The notes below the pieces were generated by a model, which saw only the letters and a program-made list of their open reading frames with translations, was not told where the DNA came from and made no database searches. A stretch of DNA of 32,246 bases from Lachnospiraceae bacterium (lineage in GTDB: Bacteria > Bacillota > Clostridia > Lachnospirales > Lachnospiraceae). The position numbers and the translations under genes are program-made. Below are positions 16,091 to 23,867 of this stretch, piece by piece (the stretch's first letter is position 1; each line of letters begins with the position of its first letter). The stretch is taken from assembly GCA_015057835.1 (NCBI GenBank), contig SVDL01000015.1, positions 1 through 32,246 of the forward strand. The letters are read 5' to 3'.

Positions 16091-17640
16091 GCCTGATTCC
16101 TGTTCTTCTTAAGGAAAATCAGGAGGCTCACGGCGGTAAAGAGGATTCCCCCGGCCAGGATCCCGATCATGATCCCTCCCTGGGCTGTTTCCGACATGGA
16201 ATCGAAGGGAATGAGATCGATCAGGACCGAGTAAATATTAAATCCGAAATGGAAGAACATCGATGTGAAAATGCTTCCGGTGTACTCATAGAGCATCGCC
16301 ATGATCACGCCGATGATAAATGCGGCAATTCCCGTCACAACGTCGAAATGAACGATTCCGAACAATGCCGCGGAGACAAATGCCGCCGTCATATAGCCGG
16401 TAAACTGTCTCATTCTCCGGAAGATCACCGCCCGGAAGAGCAGTTCCTCGGCGACCGGGGCGAGAAGGCAGGTCACGATAAACATCGCCCAGACCGGCAG
16501 GCTGTCCAGCATGTCATAGCGGGACGGATTCATTTCATACATCCACTGGGCGATCGGTGTCATCGCAATAATAATATTGACGACAATAGAGATACCAAGG
16601 CCCATAAAAAGAGCGGTCAGGCTGTTTACGGCTCCCGGCTTCTTCTCTGCTCTCAGCGACGTTCTGCGGCCTGTTATCCGGAAAGTATCCTTCTTATAAA
16701 CCGCGAGCATAACCGGGATCACCACAAGATTCGCCACTCCGGAAAGGATCATGTTGAGCACATTGAAATCTGTGGTCATCATTTCCTCAATGATCGCCTG
16801 CGCAGCATTTGTGACATCCTTCCCGGCGGCCGCGTACTCCGCAACCTTGATGGCGCCGTAAACCGCTCCTCCGATCGCGGAGACAATATTGGTGATCGCG
16901 AACCAGATAAGCAGCGGGATCAGGATCTGGAGGAACCTCTGCCCGGAGGTCATCGGCGCCCCTGCATTTCCCATCCGCGCGGTCTGGCCGCTTCCCATGA
17001 GAAGTCTTGTGAGTTCGGCGGCATTCTGAGCGATGCAGTCCGCGCCGCTGTGCGCAAGCTCACCGGCACTGCCGTAGCCGTAAGCGGCACCCGCAGCCGC
17101 GATCCCGGCGCCTTTTGCCGCTTCCATATCGTAGAAACGGTCCCCGACATACACCACTTCTCCTCTGGTGTACTGTTTTCCGAGCACCGTGAGCGCTTCC
17201 TCGATCAGAGCTCCTCTTGAGACGTTCGTCTCCTCCGGCCGGCAGCCGATGATCACGTCAAAGCACTGTGCGAGACGGAGCTGCTGGAGCGTCCGCACCG
17301 CCTGTGCCGTCTCCTTCGAAGTCACGACGCCCAGTGTCATTCCGGCGCGTTTCAGGGCATACAGCATTTCCGGGACCATCGGATAAACGGAGGCAATATA
17401 CATGCCCTCCCGCGCGTAGTATTCCCGATAGGCCGCTGCCGCGCGGTCCGCTTCTTCTTCCGTGAGCCCGGCAAACTCCTTAAAAGCCTGGCGGAGGGGC
17501 GGTCCGATATAGCGCCGGAGACTTCTTACGTCATTCTCCGTCCTTCCGACCGTGTTCAGCGCGTACAGTACGCTCCGGACCATTCCTTCGGAGGAATCGG
17601 TCAGCGTCCCGTCCAGGTCAAATAAAATCGTTCTCCACAA
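16087..17640 (-). CDS. HAD phosphatase fused to CPBP intramembrane protease
   Basis: The 517-residue protein joins two families. Residues 1-215 are a HAD hydrolase of the phosphoglycolate phosphatase type: FDLDGTLTDSSEG (motif I, nucleophile D8), VVTSKETAQA (motif II) and VVYVGDRFYDMEAAKGAG (motif III/IV). After a linker come about seven or eight membrane helices with the CPBP (Abi) protease motifs: APVAEELLFRAVIFRRM (E398, E399, R403), FGIVHFD (H431) and FFHFGFN (H464, N468), all key residues present. The start is taken as TTG at 17640 because AAGAGGAA precedes it, whereas the GTG at 17673 has no binding site. Its promoter lies in the folT terminator. Substrates of both halves are unknown. 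Confidence 0.85.
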   Translation of the reverse strand: MWRTILFDLDGTLTDSSEGMVRSVLYALNTVGRTENDVRSLRRYIGPPLRQAFKEFAGLTEEEADRAAAAYREYYAREGMYIASVYPMVPEMLYALKRAGMTLGVVTSKETAQAVRTLQQLRLAQCFDVIIGCRPEETNVSRGALIEEALTVLGKQYTRGEVVYVGDRFYDMEAAKGAGIAAAGAAYGYGSAGELAHSGADCIAQNAAELTRLLMGSGQTARMGNAGAPMTSGQRFLQILIPLLIWFAITNIVSAIGGAVYGAIKVAEYAAAGKDVTNAAQAIIEEMMTTDFNVLNMILSGVANLVVIPVMLAVYKKDTFRITGRRTSLRAEKKPGAVNSLTALFMGLGISIVVNIIIAMTPIAQWMYEMNPSRYDMLDSLPVWAMFIVTCLLAPVAEELLFRAVIFRRMRQFTGYMTAAFVSAALFGIVHFDVVTGIAAFIIGVIMAMLYEYTGSIFTSMFFHFGFNIYSVLIDLIPFDSMSETAQGGIMIGILAGGILFTAVSLLIFLKKNRNQA

Positions 17641-17726
17641 AATAGCATTCCTCTTTCTGATCCTTGATCGCACCGCTGATCTGTCTTTTTCCGGAAAATG
17701 ATCCGGACAGCACGTGCACTTTTTAC

Positions 17727-17755
17727 ATTATAAAAACGGGGGAGCACAAAATCAA
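17727..17755 (-). promoter_or_regulatory. Promoter of the HAD-CPBP gene
   Basis: TTGATT (17750-17755) and TATAAT (17727-17732) on the minus strand are 17 bases apart. The whole promoter is embedded in the folT terminator hairpin and its T-tract. Confidence 0.65.
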
Positions 17756-17771
17756 GTTTTGCGCTCCCGTA
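17733..17771 (-). terminator. Intrinsic terminator of folT
   Basis: On the minus strand ACGGGAGCGCAAAA pairs with TTTTGTGCTCCCCCGT (one mismatch and a small bulge), followed by a run of T running into TATAAT. It lies 34 bases after the folT stop. Confidence 0.8.
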
Positions 17772-17805
17772 TCTTTCTGTTTCACAAAATGTTCAGATTT
17801 TTCCG

Positions 17806-18411
17806 TCAGCCCTTTGACCGCTGCATCCGGAGATGACGGAGCTGCGGGACGATCACCCGGTCCACGGCCTTCAGGATCACGTATGTGATAAAGGTGTCGA
17901 TCGGCAGCATGATCGCGTTCTTAAGAATTCTCATGGGCAGGATCACCGATGCGACCCTGTTGTATAAAAGCACGAGCCAGTACGTATTAAGTCCGATGTT
18001 GACGATCACCGTCACCAGCGCGTGGGCGGCAAAGATCCTCCAGACGGAGACCGGCCTCTTATAGAAGAATCCTCCGTAAATAAGGCCCGCAAGGAACGCG
18101 CTGAGCGTAAATCCCGGGAAATAGGGGCCGGTGGGTTTGATGGCCCATTTCAGGACATCCAGTACGCCCCCGAAGATCGAGCCGATCGCCGGACCGAAGA
18201 GATAGCTCACGACCTGATTGGGAAGTCCCGAGAAACCGACGCGGATATACTGGCCGATCTCAATGGACGCCACATACCCGAGCACGACGGCAAGCGCCGC
18301 CATGAGACCGCAGAACACAACGGTCTGCAGATGCTTGAATTCGGCAAGGGATTCTTTCCAGCGGGTAAAGAACGAGGGGACGGCTTCTTTCAGATGGTCA
18401 AAAAACGACAT
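17806..18411 (-). CDS. folT: Folate-specific ECF transporter S component
   Basis: The 201-residue membrane protein has about six helices. It carries the ECF S-component pattern AALAVVLGYVASIEIGQYIR, then VGFSGLPNQVVSYLFGPAIG, SIFGGVLDVLKWAI and KPTGPYFPGFTLSAFLAGLI, which is typical of FolT. It binds folate outside the cell and works with a shared EcfA/A'/T module encoded elsewhere. The start at 18411 follows AAGGAGG by 8 bases; longer in-frame starts lie in the leader. A THF riboswitch directly upstream makes the folate assignment firm. Confidence 0.93.
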   Translation of the reverse strand: MSFFDHLKEAVPSFFTRWKESLAEFKHLQTVVFCGLMAALAVVLGYVASIEIGQYIRVGFSGLPNQVVSYLFGPAIGSIFGGVLDVLKWAIKPTGPYFPGFTLSAFLAGLIYGGFFYKRPVSVWRIFAAHALVTVIVNIGLNTYWLVLLYNRVASVILPMRILKNAIMLPIDTFITYVILKAVDRVIVPQLRHLRMQRSKG

Positions 18412-18417
18412 AAAAAA

Positions 18418-18458
18418 CACCTCCTTTGCAGTTATGATCCTTACTACATAAGGAGGCG
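18418..18458 (-). promoter_or_regulatory. Ribosome-binding-site sequestering switch of folT
   Basis: In the RNA CGCCTCCTT (18458-18450) can pair over 9 positions with the ribosome binding site AAGGAGGTG (18426-18418). A competing small hairpin, CCTTA-TGTAG-TAAGG (18453-18439), uses the same anti-binding-site bases. This is a likely expression platform acting on translation. Confidence 0.6.
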
Positions 18459-18472
18459 TATTGCCCGATATG

Positions 18473-18576
18473 CAGCAGCGGGATGCGGCCGCCGATACCG
18501 CAAGCTCTCTGAGCTTTCGTTCCCCCGGCAACTCCCTGTCCGGAAGACACTTAACGCATCGGCACCTACTCTGCCA
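18473..18576 (-). promoter_or_regulatory. Tetrahydrofolate (THF) riboswitch
   Basis: On the minus strand the folT leader contains GCAGAGTAGGTG, then GCGTTAAGTG, CAGGGAGTTGCC, ACGAAAG, GCGGTATCGGC and the closing GCATCCCGCTGC, which is the conserved order of the THF riboswitch family. The ends pair to close the structure. The gene controlled, folT, is the classical target. Folate binding should lower expression. Confidence 0.93.
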
Positions 18577-18599
18577 ATAAATAGTTTATTGCTGAAACA

Positions 18600-18628
18600 A
18601 ACATATCATATTTACGGGTTGGTTGCAA
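18600..18628 (-). promoter_or_regulatory. Promoter of folT candidate
   Basis: TTGCAA (18623-18628) and TATGTT (18600-18605) on the minus strand are 17 bases apart, about 25 bases before the riboswitch. Confidence 0.45.
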
Positions 18629-18682
18629 TGAGTTGTGCTGCTCTATTTCATGAATTTTTCGTGAATAGGAGGTGCCCCGCCC

Positions 18683-18755
18683 TGAGGCATCCCCCCCCGC
18701 AGGCGGGTCCCCTCTTATTGGTAAGCCCAAGGCATCCCCCCGCAGGCGGGTCCCC
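18683..18755. repeat. GC-rich repeat, two copies downstream of argS
   Basis: Two copies of CCCGCAGGCGGG plus TCCCC lie at 18696-18712 and 18739-18755, each preceded by GGCATCCCC. Each core can fold to a short hairpin (CCCGC/GCGGG). The first copy, with its CCCTGAGG lead and CTCTTA tail, is nearly identical to the sequence upstream of argS at 20577. Confidence 0.7.
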
Positions 18756-18766
18756 CCTTCCGCGAG

Positions 18767-20551
18767 TCACATATGCTCCGGAGCCCCAAACCCGAGGATC
18801 TCAATACCTTCTTCCATAATCCGCTTCACAAGCTTCAGGAGAGCGATCCAGGAAGCCTGCTTTGCGGGATCTTCCTCCGTGAGGATCTTTGTCTCGTGAT
18901 AGAATGAGTTGAAGGCGTTTGCGAGTTCGTAAATGAACTGGCAGATCCGGTGCGGCATCAGCTCCGCAAATGCTCCCGTGAGAACATCCCCGAATCCGGT
19001 CATGGCCAGCATCAGCTTCTTTTCCGCAGCGCCGGCAGCCGGGAGGATCGTTCCGTCCGCAGCATCGGGATGTTCTTTTCCGTACCGCTCGAGGATCGAT
19101 TTGATGCGGACGATCGTGTAAAGGATGTACGGACCGGTATTTCCCTCGAAAGAGGTAAATTTCTCCACGTCGAAAATATAATCCTTGGAGGCCTGATTGG
19201 AGAGGTCGCCGTATTTGAGCGCGGCGAGCCCGACGATCTCCGCGGTCTCCCGTGCGTCCTCTTCGCGGACGTTCCGGTTCTCCAGGATCTTCTTCTCCAT
19301 CTCCTCGTTAATGTCGCGGATCAGGTACTCGAGGCGCATCACGCCGCCCTCTCTCGTCTTGAAAGGTTTCCCGTCCTTTCCGTTCATGGTCCCGAATCCG
19401 AGATGGCGCATCACGGTGTCCGGCGCGGCAATGCCCGCTTTCCGGGCGGTGCGGAACACCTGGATAAAATGCATTTCCTGCCGTTTGTCCGTCAGGTAAA
19501 TGAGTTCGTCCGGATTGAAAAGTTTTCTTCTCTCCACGATCGTCGCAAGATCCGTAGTCGAATACAGGGAAGCCCCGTCCGATTTGAGAATGATGCAGGG
19601 CGGGATCTCCTTTGTGTCCGACTCTTCCGCGACGTCGACGATGAGCGCGCCCTGGTCATAGTGGGCGTACCCTTCTTCTTTCAGCTTCTTTACCATGTCG
19701 GGAATATAAGGCTGCGCGTCCGACTCGCTCTTCCACAGATCAAAATGGACGTCCAGCTTCTCATAATTCTTCTTGAGGTCCGCCACCGATACCTCCACGA
19801 TCTTTTTCCAGAGCGCGTGATATCCTCTCTTTCCTTCCTGAAGGCTGTGGGTCGCTTCAAGTGCCCGCGCGCGGTACTCCTCATCCTCTTTGGATCTGGC
19901 GGACGCGGCGGGATACATCTCCTCAAGCTCACTGATCGTAAACGGAGCTTCCGCCGGATATTCTCCTTCAAACGCGTCGTCAAAATACGGAAGATCCGGA
20001 TGTCTCTCCTGCATTTCCGTGATCAGCAGACCCATCTGGAGCCCCCAGTCGCCGAGGTGCACATCGCCGATCACTTCATTGCCGAGAGCACGCCCGAGTC
20101 TCTTCAGGCACTCTCCGATGATCGCCGAGCGAAGATGTCCGACATGGAGCGGCTTCGCGACGTTGGGTCCGCCGTAGTCCAGGATGATTTTTTTCGGTTT
20201 TTCCGCCTGCGGGATCCCGCAGCGGGGATCCTCCGCCATCCCGTTCAGGTGGGAAGCCAGAAAAGCCGGAGCCGCGTCCAGATTGATGAATCCGGGGTTG
20301 ACGGCCTCCGCTTTGTCGAACACGCTGCATTCGGATGTATTTTCCCGCTCCGAAAGAGCCGCGAGGACATCCTTCGCGATCATGATTGGTGCTTTGTGAT
20401 ACTGCTTTGCCGCTGCCATGGCCCCGTTGCACTGGTATTCGCACAGATCCGGGCGGTTCGATACGACGACTTTGGCGTAGCTCTCGTCATAACCGGCGGC
20501 GCGGAACGCCTGCCGCAGTTCATTTTCAAGAATATTTATCAGGTCTTTCAT
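18767..20551 (-). CDS. argS: Arginyl-tRNA synthetase
   Basis: The 594-residue protein is a full class I ArgRS. It has the N-terminal tRNA-binding domain, the GGPNVAKPLHVGHLRSAIIG signature (HVGH as the HIGH motif), an insert with GDVHLGDWGLQMG, the FGTMNGKDGKPFKTREGGV region that replaces KMSKS in most ArgRS, and the C-terminal anticodon domain ending LLKLVKRIMEEGIEILGFGA. It charges tRNA-Arg. GGAG lies about 12 bases before the ATG. It is flanked on both sides by copies of a GC-rich repeat, and its promoter lies between alaX and this repeat. Confidence 0.96.
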   Translation of the reverse strand: MKDLINILENELRQAFRAAGYDESYAKVVVSNRPDLCEYQCNGAMAAAKQYHKAPIMIAKDVLAALSERENTSECSVFDKAEAVNPGFINLDAAPAFLASHLNGMAEDPRCGIPQAEKPKKIILDYGGPNVAKPLHVGHLRSAIIGECLKRLGRALGNEVIGDVHLGDWGLQMGLLITEMQERHPDLPYFDDAFEGEYPAEAPFTISELEEMYPAASARSKEDEEYRARALEATHSLQEGKRGYHALWKKIVEVSVADLKKNYEKLDVHFDLWKSESDAQPYIPDMVKKLKEEGYAHYDQGALIVDVAEESDTKEIPPCIILKSDGASLYSTTDLATIVERRKLFNPDELIYLTDKRQEMHFIQVFRTARKAGIAAPDTVMRHLGFGTMNGKDGKPFKTREGGVMRLEYLIRDINEEMEKKILENRNVREEDARETAEIVGLAALKYGDLSNQASKDYIFDVEKFTSFEGNTGPYILYTIVRIKSILERYGKEHPDAADGTILPAAGAAEKKLMLAMTGFGDVLTGAFAELMPHRICQFIYELANAFNSFYHETKILTEEDPAKQASWIALLKLVKRIMEEGIEILGFGAPEHM

Positions 20552-20576
20552 TATATGATCACTCTCCTACCGTCTT

Positions 20577-20680
20577 CCCTGAGGATTCCCCCGCAGGCGG
20601 GTCCCCTCTTAAGGTCTCTGTCTTAAATGCCGCAGGCGGGTCTCCTCTTAAGGTCTCTATCTTAAATGCCGCAGACCGGC
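20577..20680. repeat. GC-rich repeat with 39-base tandem copies upstream of argS
   Basis: Two copies with a 39-base period (20591-20629 and 20630-20668, two differences) are followed by a partial third copy. Each starts CCGCAGGCGGG and ends CTTAAATG. The first copy shares its start with the repeats on the other side of argS. Confidence 0.8.
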
Positions 20681-20687
20681 TTGTCAA
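20659..20687 (-). promoter_or_regulatory. Promoter of argS
   Basis: TTGACA (20682-20687) and TAAGAT (20659-20664) on the minus strand are 17 bases apart. The minus 35 lies just after the alaX stop and the minus 10 falls in the 39-base tandem repeat. Confidence 0.65.
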
Positions 20688-20689
20688 TC

Positions 20690-21985
20690 TCACACAAGTT
20701 TAATGTCCCGGAACAGTTTTTCGATCTTCTCTGCCGCAGCCGCTACGGATCCCTGTGTCATCGGCGGTTTTCCGCCGCCCTTTGCTCCCAGCATCTCCTG
20801 CATGCATTTCTGCATCGTGCGGACCGCATCTCCCGCGGCGCAGCCCAGGCAGTAGCGGTATCCGCTCCCGTCGTCGCCGTCAAATACGGCGCAGAATCCG
20901 CGGTGCCGGGCTGTCAGTTCGTTGACCGCATTGCGGATACTGACAGGATCGAGTCCTTTTGTGAACAGACAGACATTGTCCTGTTCCGCGGGAAGACTCC
21001 GGATCTTCTCCGCAAGCATCTCCGCCTGCGCGGCGCCAAGCGCCTTTTTTGTCTCGAAGATCTCATTTTTCATCGCTTCGATCCTCACAGGGACCTGATC
21101 GGCAGAAGTAGACAGGAACCTGGCGCTTTTAACGAGGATATCATGTTCGGCAGCAAGATATTCAAAGGCACGCCTCCCCGCCAGCATATGGACCCTCACG
21201 CCGCCTTTGTAATTCTGCAGGGAGATCACCTTGAACAGGCCGATCTCACCTGTTTTCGCGACATGCGGCGCGCAGCAGGCGCAGACGTCATATCCCGGAT
21301 AGAGGATCAGTCTCACCTGCCCGTCGATCTCGATCTTGCTCCGGTATTCGATGCCGGCGAGTTCTTCCTGAGCCGGAAAACGCTGCTCGGAGGCGATATT
21401 TTTCCAGATCGCCCGGTTCACTTCCATTTCCAGCTCCGCCGCCGTCCCCGCGTCAAAAGTGCCGGAATAATCCATGGTGACCTCGGAATCGCTCAGATGG
21501 AAGCCGACATTTTCAAAGCCGAGGCGGCTGTGAACAAGTCCTGAGAAAATATGCTCCGCGGAGTGCTGCTGCATATTGGAAAACCGGTGTTCAAAATCCA
21601 GTTCGCCGTGAACGGCGGCACCCGTTTCAAAAGGTCTGTCCGTCACATGGGTAATAATACCTTCCCGGATCTGCACATCCAGGACCTGTGCTTTCTGCCT
21701 TTCCGTGTTCTTCCGGGAAGAGAGTTTTTCTTTCCCGGAAATATCTTCGCTCTCCGGTGCGGCCGGAGCGTCGTCAGAAGACATCAGGACTCCCCGGTCA
21801 GGGCTCTGTCCCCCTTCTTCCGGAAAAAAGGCTGTTCTGTCAAGAACGACCGCATAGCGGGCCGGTCCTTCCGGGCTGCCCTTCCGGCACAGCTCGTGAC
21901 AGCTCAGCACGACGGCGTCAAAAGACCGCATGTACGCGTCATCGTAATAAAGTTTTTGTGTTCCCTGTCCTATATTGGAAGCCAT
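20690..21985 (-). CDS. Alanyl-tRNA editing protein, AlaX type with DHHA1 tail
   Basis: The 431-residue protein has the AlaRS editing-domain motifs: an N-terminal FFPEEGGQSPDRG, the metal-binding HSAEH (H141, H145) and CACCAPH (C237, H241). It is followed by a coiled-coil and a C-terminal DHHA1-like domain with GSGYRYCLGCA and GAKGGGKPPMTQGS. It is therefore a long free-standing editor that removes serine or glycine from mischarged tRNA-Ala. A Ser/Glu/Lys-rich insert at about 69-100 appears extra to the family. It starts 6 bases after tcdA and precedes argS. Confidence 0.88.
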   Translation of the reverse strand: MASNIGQGTQKLYYDDAYMRSFDAVVLSCHELCRKGSPEGPARYAVVLDRTAFFPEEGGQSPDRGVLMSSDDAPAAPESEDISGKEKLSSRKNTERQKAQVLDVQIREGIITHVTDRPFETGAAVHGELDFEHRFSNMQQHSAEHIFSGLVHSRLGFENVGFHLSDSEVTMDYSGTFDAGTAAELEMEVNRAIWKNIASEQRFPAQEELAGIEYRSKIEIDGQVRLILYPGYDVCACCAPHVAKTGEIGLFKVISLQNYKGGVRVHMLAGRRAFEYLAAEHDILVKSARFLSTSADQVPVRIEAMKNEIFETKKALGAAQAEMLAEKIRSLPAEQDNVCLFTKGLDPVSIRNAVNELTARHRGFCAVFDGDDGSGYRYCLGCAAGDAVRTMQKCMQEMLGAKGGGKPPMTQGSVAAAAEKIEKLFRDIKLV

Positions 21986-21991
21986 CTTGTA

Positions 21992-22708
21992 TCATCCTTC
22001 TGCTGTCAGATCTTTGATTACCTCACCGGCGATGATGAGTCCCGCCGCGGAGGGCACAAAGGAAACACTGCCCGGGATCCCCCGCCTTGTGTGGTTTTCA
22101 TCCTCTTCCTGAAGATACCGGCGCACCGGCATTTCTCTGGAATAGACGACTTTCAGTTTCCTGACGCCCCTCTTTTTCAGTTCCCTCCGCATGACCTTGG
22201 CGAGCGGATCCATTTCCGTTTTATAGATATCCGTCACCTCAAACCGCGTCGGATCCAGTTTATTGCCGGTCCCCATGCTGCTGATCACCGGTACGCCGCA
22301 GCTCTGCGCCCGGAGAATGATCTCTATTTTCGCCGTCACCGTGTCAACAGCATCCACAACATAGTTGTAAGCAGTAAAATCAAATTGCGAAGCGTTTTCC
22401 GGCAGAAAGAAGCACCTGTGTTCCGTGACGGCAGCGTCCGCGTTGATGCTGCGGATCCGCTCCGCGGCAGCCTGCGTCTTGTACTGTCCGACCGTATCCA
22501 GCGTGGCGATGATCTGCCGGTTCAGGTTTGAAAGGCTCACCGTATCACTGTCAAAAAGATCAAACGCCCCGACACCTGCCCTCGCTAAAGCTTCCACGAC
22601 ATATCCGCCCACTCCGCCTATTCCGAACACTGCCACTTTTGAGCGGGCCAGTTTCTCAACCGCTTCCTCTCCGAGAAGAAGTGTTGTTCTCTCATTCTGT
22701 TCCTTCAT
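21992..22708 (-). CDS. tcdA: tRNA threonylcarbamoyladenosine dehydratase
   Basis: The 238-residue protein is a ThiF/E1-like enzyme with the nucleotide-binding loop VFGIGGVGGYVVEALARAGV (glycines 29-34), the conserved DSDTVSLSNLNRQ and YNYVVDAVDTVTAK, and the TcdA-type tail GSVSFVPSAAGLIIAGEVI. It cyclises t6A to ct6A in tRNAs that read ANN codons. It lies between larE and alaX in one cluster. Alternative ThiF-like functions are less likely because of the tail and the short length. Confidence 0.9.
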   Translation of the reverse strand: MKEQNERTTLLLGEEAVEKLARSKVAVFGIGGVGGYVVEALARAGVGAFDLFDSDTVSLSNLNRQIIATLDTVGQYKTQAAAERIRSINADAAVTEHRCFFLPENASQFDFTAYNYVVDAVDTVTAKIEIILRAQSCGVPVISSMGTGNKLDPTRFEVTDIYKTEMDPLAKVMRRELKKRGVRKLKVVYSREMPVRRYLQEEDENHTRRGIPGSVSFVPSAAGLIIAGEVIKDLTAEG

Positions 22709-22726
22709 ATTATTTATACCGCTTTT

Positions 22727-23575
22727 CTATACCGCTGCGGACCCGGCTTCCGTATCCTCTTTTTTCTGTCCGATCGCCTCATTCATGCTTCCGGTCCTGT
22801 ACCCCGTGAGATCGAGCGATGTATAGCTGAAGCCGATCTGTTTAAAGGTCTTCGCGATCTCCGTGCGAAGCTCCGGCTGCGCCGCCCGGACGATGTCCTC
22901 CGGCAGAAGTTCGATCCTGGCTGACGTGCCGTGGATCCTCACGCGCATCTGCTTAAACCCTCTGTCCAGCAGGAACTGCTCGGCCTTTTCCACCATGGAG
23001 AGTTTTTCCTCGTCAATGGTCTCCCCGTAGACGAAACGGGAAGCGAGACACGCAAAGGAAGGCTTATCCCAGGTTCCCAGCCCCATCGCTTTGGACCTCT
23101 CCCGGATCTCTTCCTTATACATGCCGGCTTCGCGGAGCGGGCTCCGGATGCCGAGTTCCGCGATGGCCCGGTGTCCCGGCCGGTAATCGCTCATATCATC
23201 CATATTGGATCCCTCCGCGACGTACGCAAGACCGTTTTCCGCCGCCGCTGCAAGGATCTTTGAGAAGATCGCCTTTTTGCACAGGTAGCATCTGTCTTTC
23301 GGATTTTCGCGAAATCCCGGCGTATCCAGCGCTTTTACGGCGATACGGATCTGCCGGATTCCCCTCTCTTCACAAAATTCCTCCGCCTCGCTCCTCTCGC
23401 GGTTCGGGAATATTTCCGATACAGATGTGACGGCGACCGCATTTTCCCCGAGCTCTTCTTTAGCGACGGCAAGCATATACGTAGAATCAACACCGCCTGA
23501 AAATGCGATTGCCGCACTCTTCATTTCCCGGAAGATCCTGCGCAGTTTTTCTTCTTTCTCAAATGCGGTTTTCAT
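22727..23575 (-). CDS. larE: ATP-dependent sacrificial sulfur transferase LarE
   Basis: The 282-residue protein has the PP-loop SGGVDS (26-31), a DRCYLCKK pair (C96, C99), and GTWDKPSFACLASRF with C176. That position matches the sacrificial cysteine of the studied LarE. Such enzymes give sulfur to pyridinium dicarboxylate to build the nickel-pincer cofactor of lactate racemase and related LarA enzymes. The extra CxxC might allow a cluster-based catalytic form; that is inference. No larB, larC or larA lies in the window. It starts the minus-strand cluster larE-tcdA-alaX-argS and is divergent from the 2-hydroxyacyl-CoA dehydratase operon. Confidence 0.9.
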   Translation of the reverse strand: MKTAFEKEEKLRRIFREMKSAAIAFSGGVDSTYMLAVAKEELGENAVAVTSVSEIFPNRERSEAEEFCEERGIRQIRIAVKALDTPGFRENPKDRCYLCKKAIFSKILAAAAENGLAYVAEGSNMDDMSDYRPGHRAIAELGIRSPLREAGMYKEEIRERSKAMGLGTWDKPSFACLASRFVYGETIDEEKLSMVEKAEQFLLDRGFKQMRVRIHGTSARIELLPEDIVRAAQPELRTEIAKTFKQIGFSYTSLDLTGYRTGSMNEAIGQKKEDTEAGSAAV

Positions 23576-23627
23576 AGGATCATTCCTTTCTGTTTTTTAT
23601 GGAATCATTCATTTCTATTTTAATGAA

Positions 23628-23651
23628 TAAAATGTAATAAATAACATTTTA
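23628..23651. promoter_or_regulatory. Inverted repeat between larE and the dehydratase operon
   Basis: TAAAATGT and ACATTTTA form a perfect 8-bp inverted repeat around an 8-base AT spacer, in an AT-rich stretch upstream of larE. It could be an operator for larE or for both divergent units. Confidence 0.4.
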
Positions 23652-23738
23652 ATCTAATACATGGCATATTTCCAATAAAAAAAGGCGGTGCATACAGGAT
23701 GTTCCGTATTTTTGTGCACATTAACGGAAACTCATCGT

Positions 23739-23765
23739 TTGACTTTCGTTTCCTTCTCTTATAAA
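23739..23765 (+). promoter_or_regulatory. Promoter of the dehydratase-family operon candidate
   Basis: TTGACT (23739-23744) and TATAAA (23760-23765) are 15 bases apart, slightly short. The leader would be about 95 bases. Confidence 0.4.
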
Positions 23766-23828
23766 CTGAATTTATACAGTCTTTATTATCCATTCACCCG
23801 CAGCACCCACCCAAACCGCTGCACAAAA

Positions 23829-23851
23829 GGCCGGAGCTGGCTCTTCCGGCC
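23829..23851 (+). other. Leader hairpin next to the ribosome binding site
   Basis: GGCCGGA and TCCGGCC pair around a 9-base loop; the GGAGAGAGA ribosome binding site begins directly after it. A GCAGC/GCTGC repeat lies just upstream. It might affect initiation at the GTG start. Confidence 0.4.
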
Positions 23852-23867
23852 GGAGAGAGAGCATACT

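Noticed and set aside
14223..16112. Open frame of 629 codons on the plus strand opposite tsf and rpsB
   Set aside because: It runs across two essential genes, their leader and promoter, and shows no domain.
18950..20626. Open frame of 558 codons on the plus strand opposite argS
   Set aside because: argS is complete and certain on the other strand; the translation shows no recognisable domain and begins within the argS coding region.
20591..20680. 39-base tandem repeat considered as an attachment site or origin
   Set aside because: No integrase, replication gene or DnaA-box cluster is near; it is better described as a dispersed repeat.
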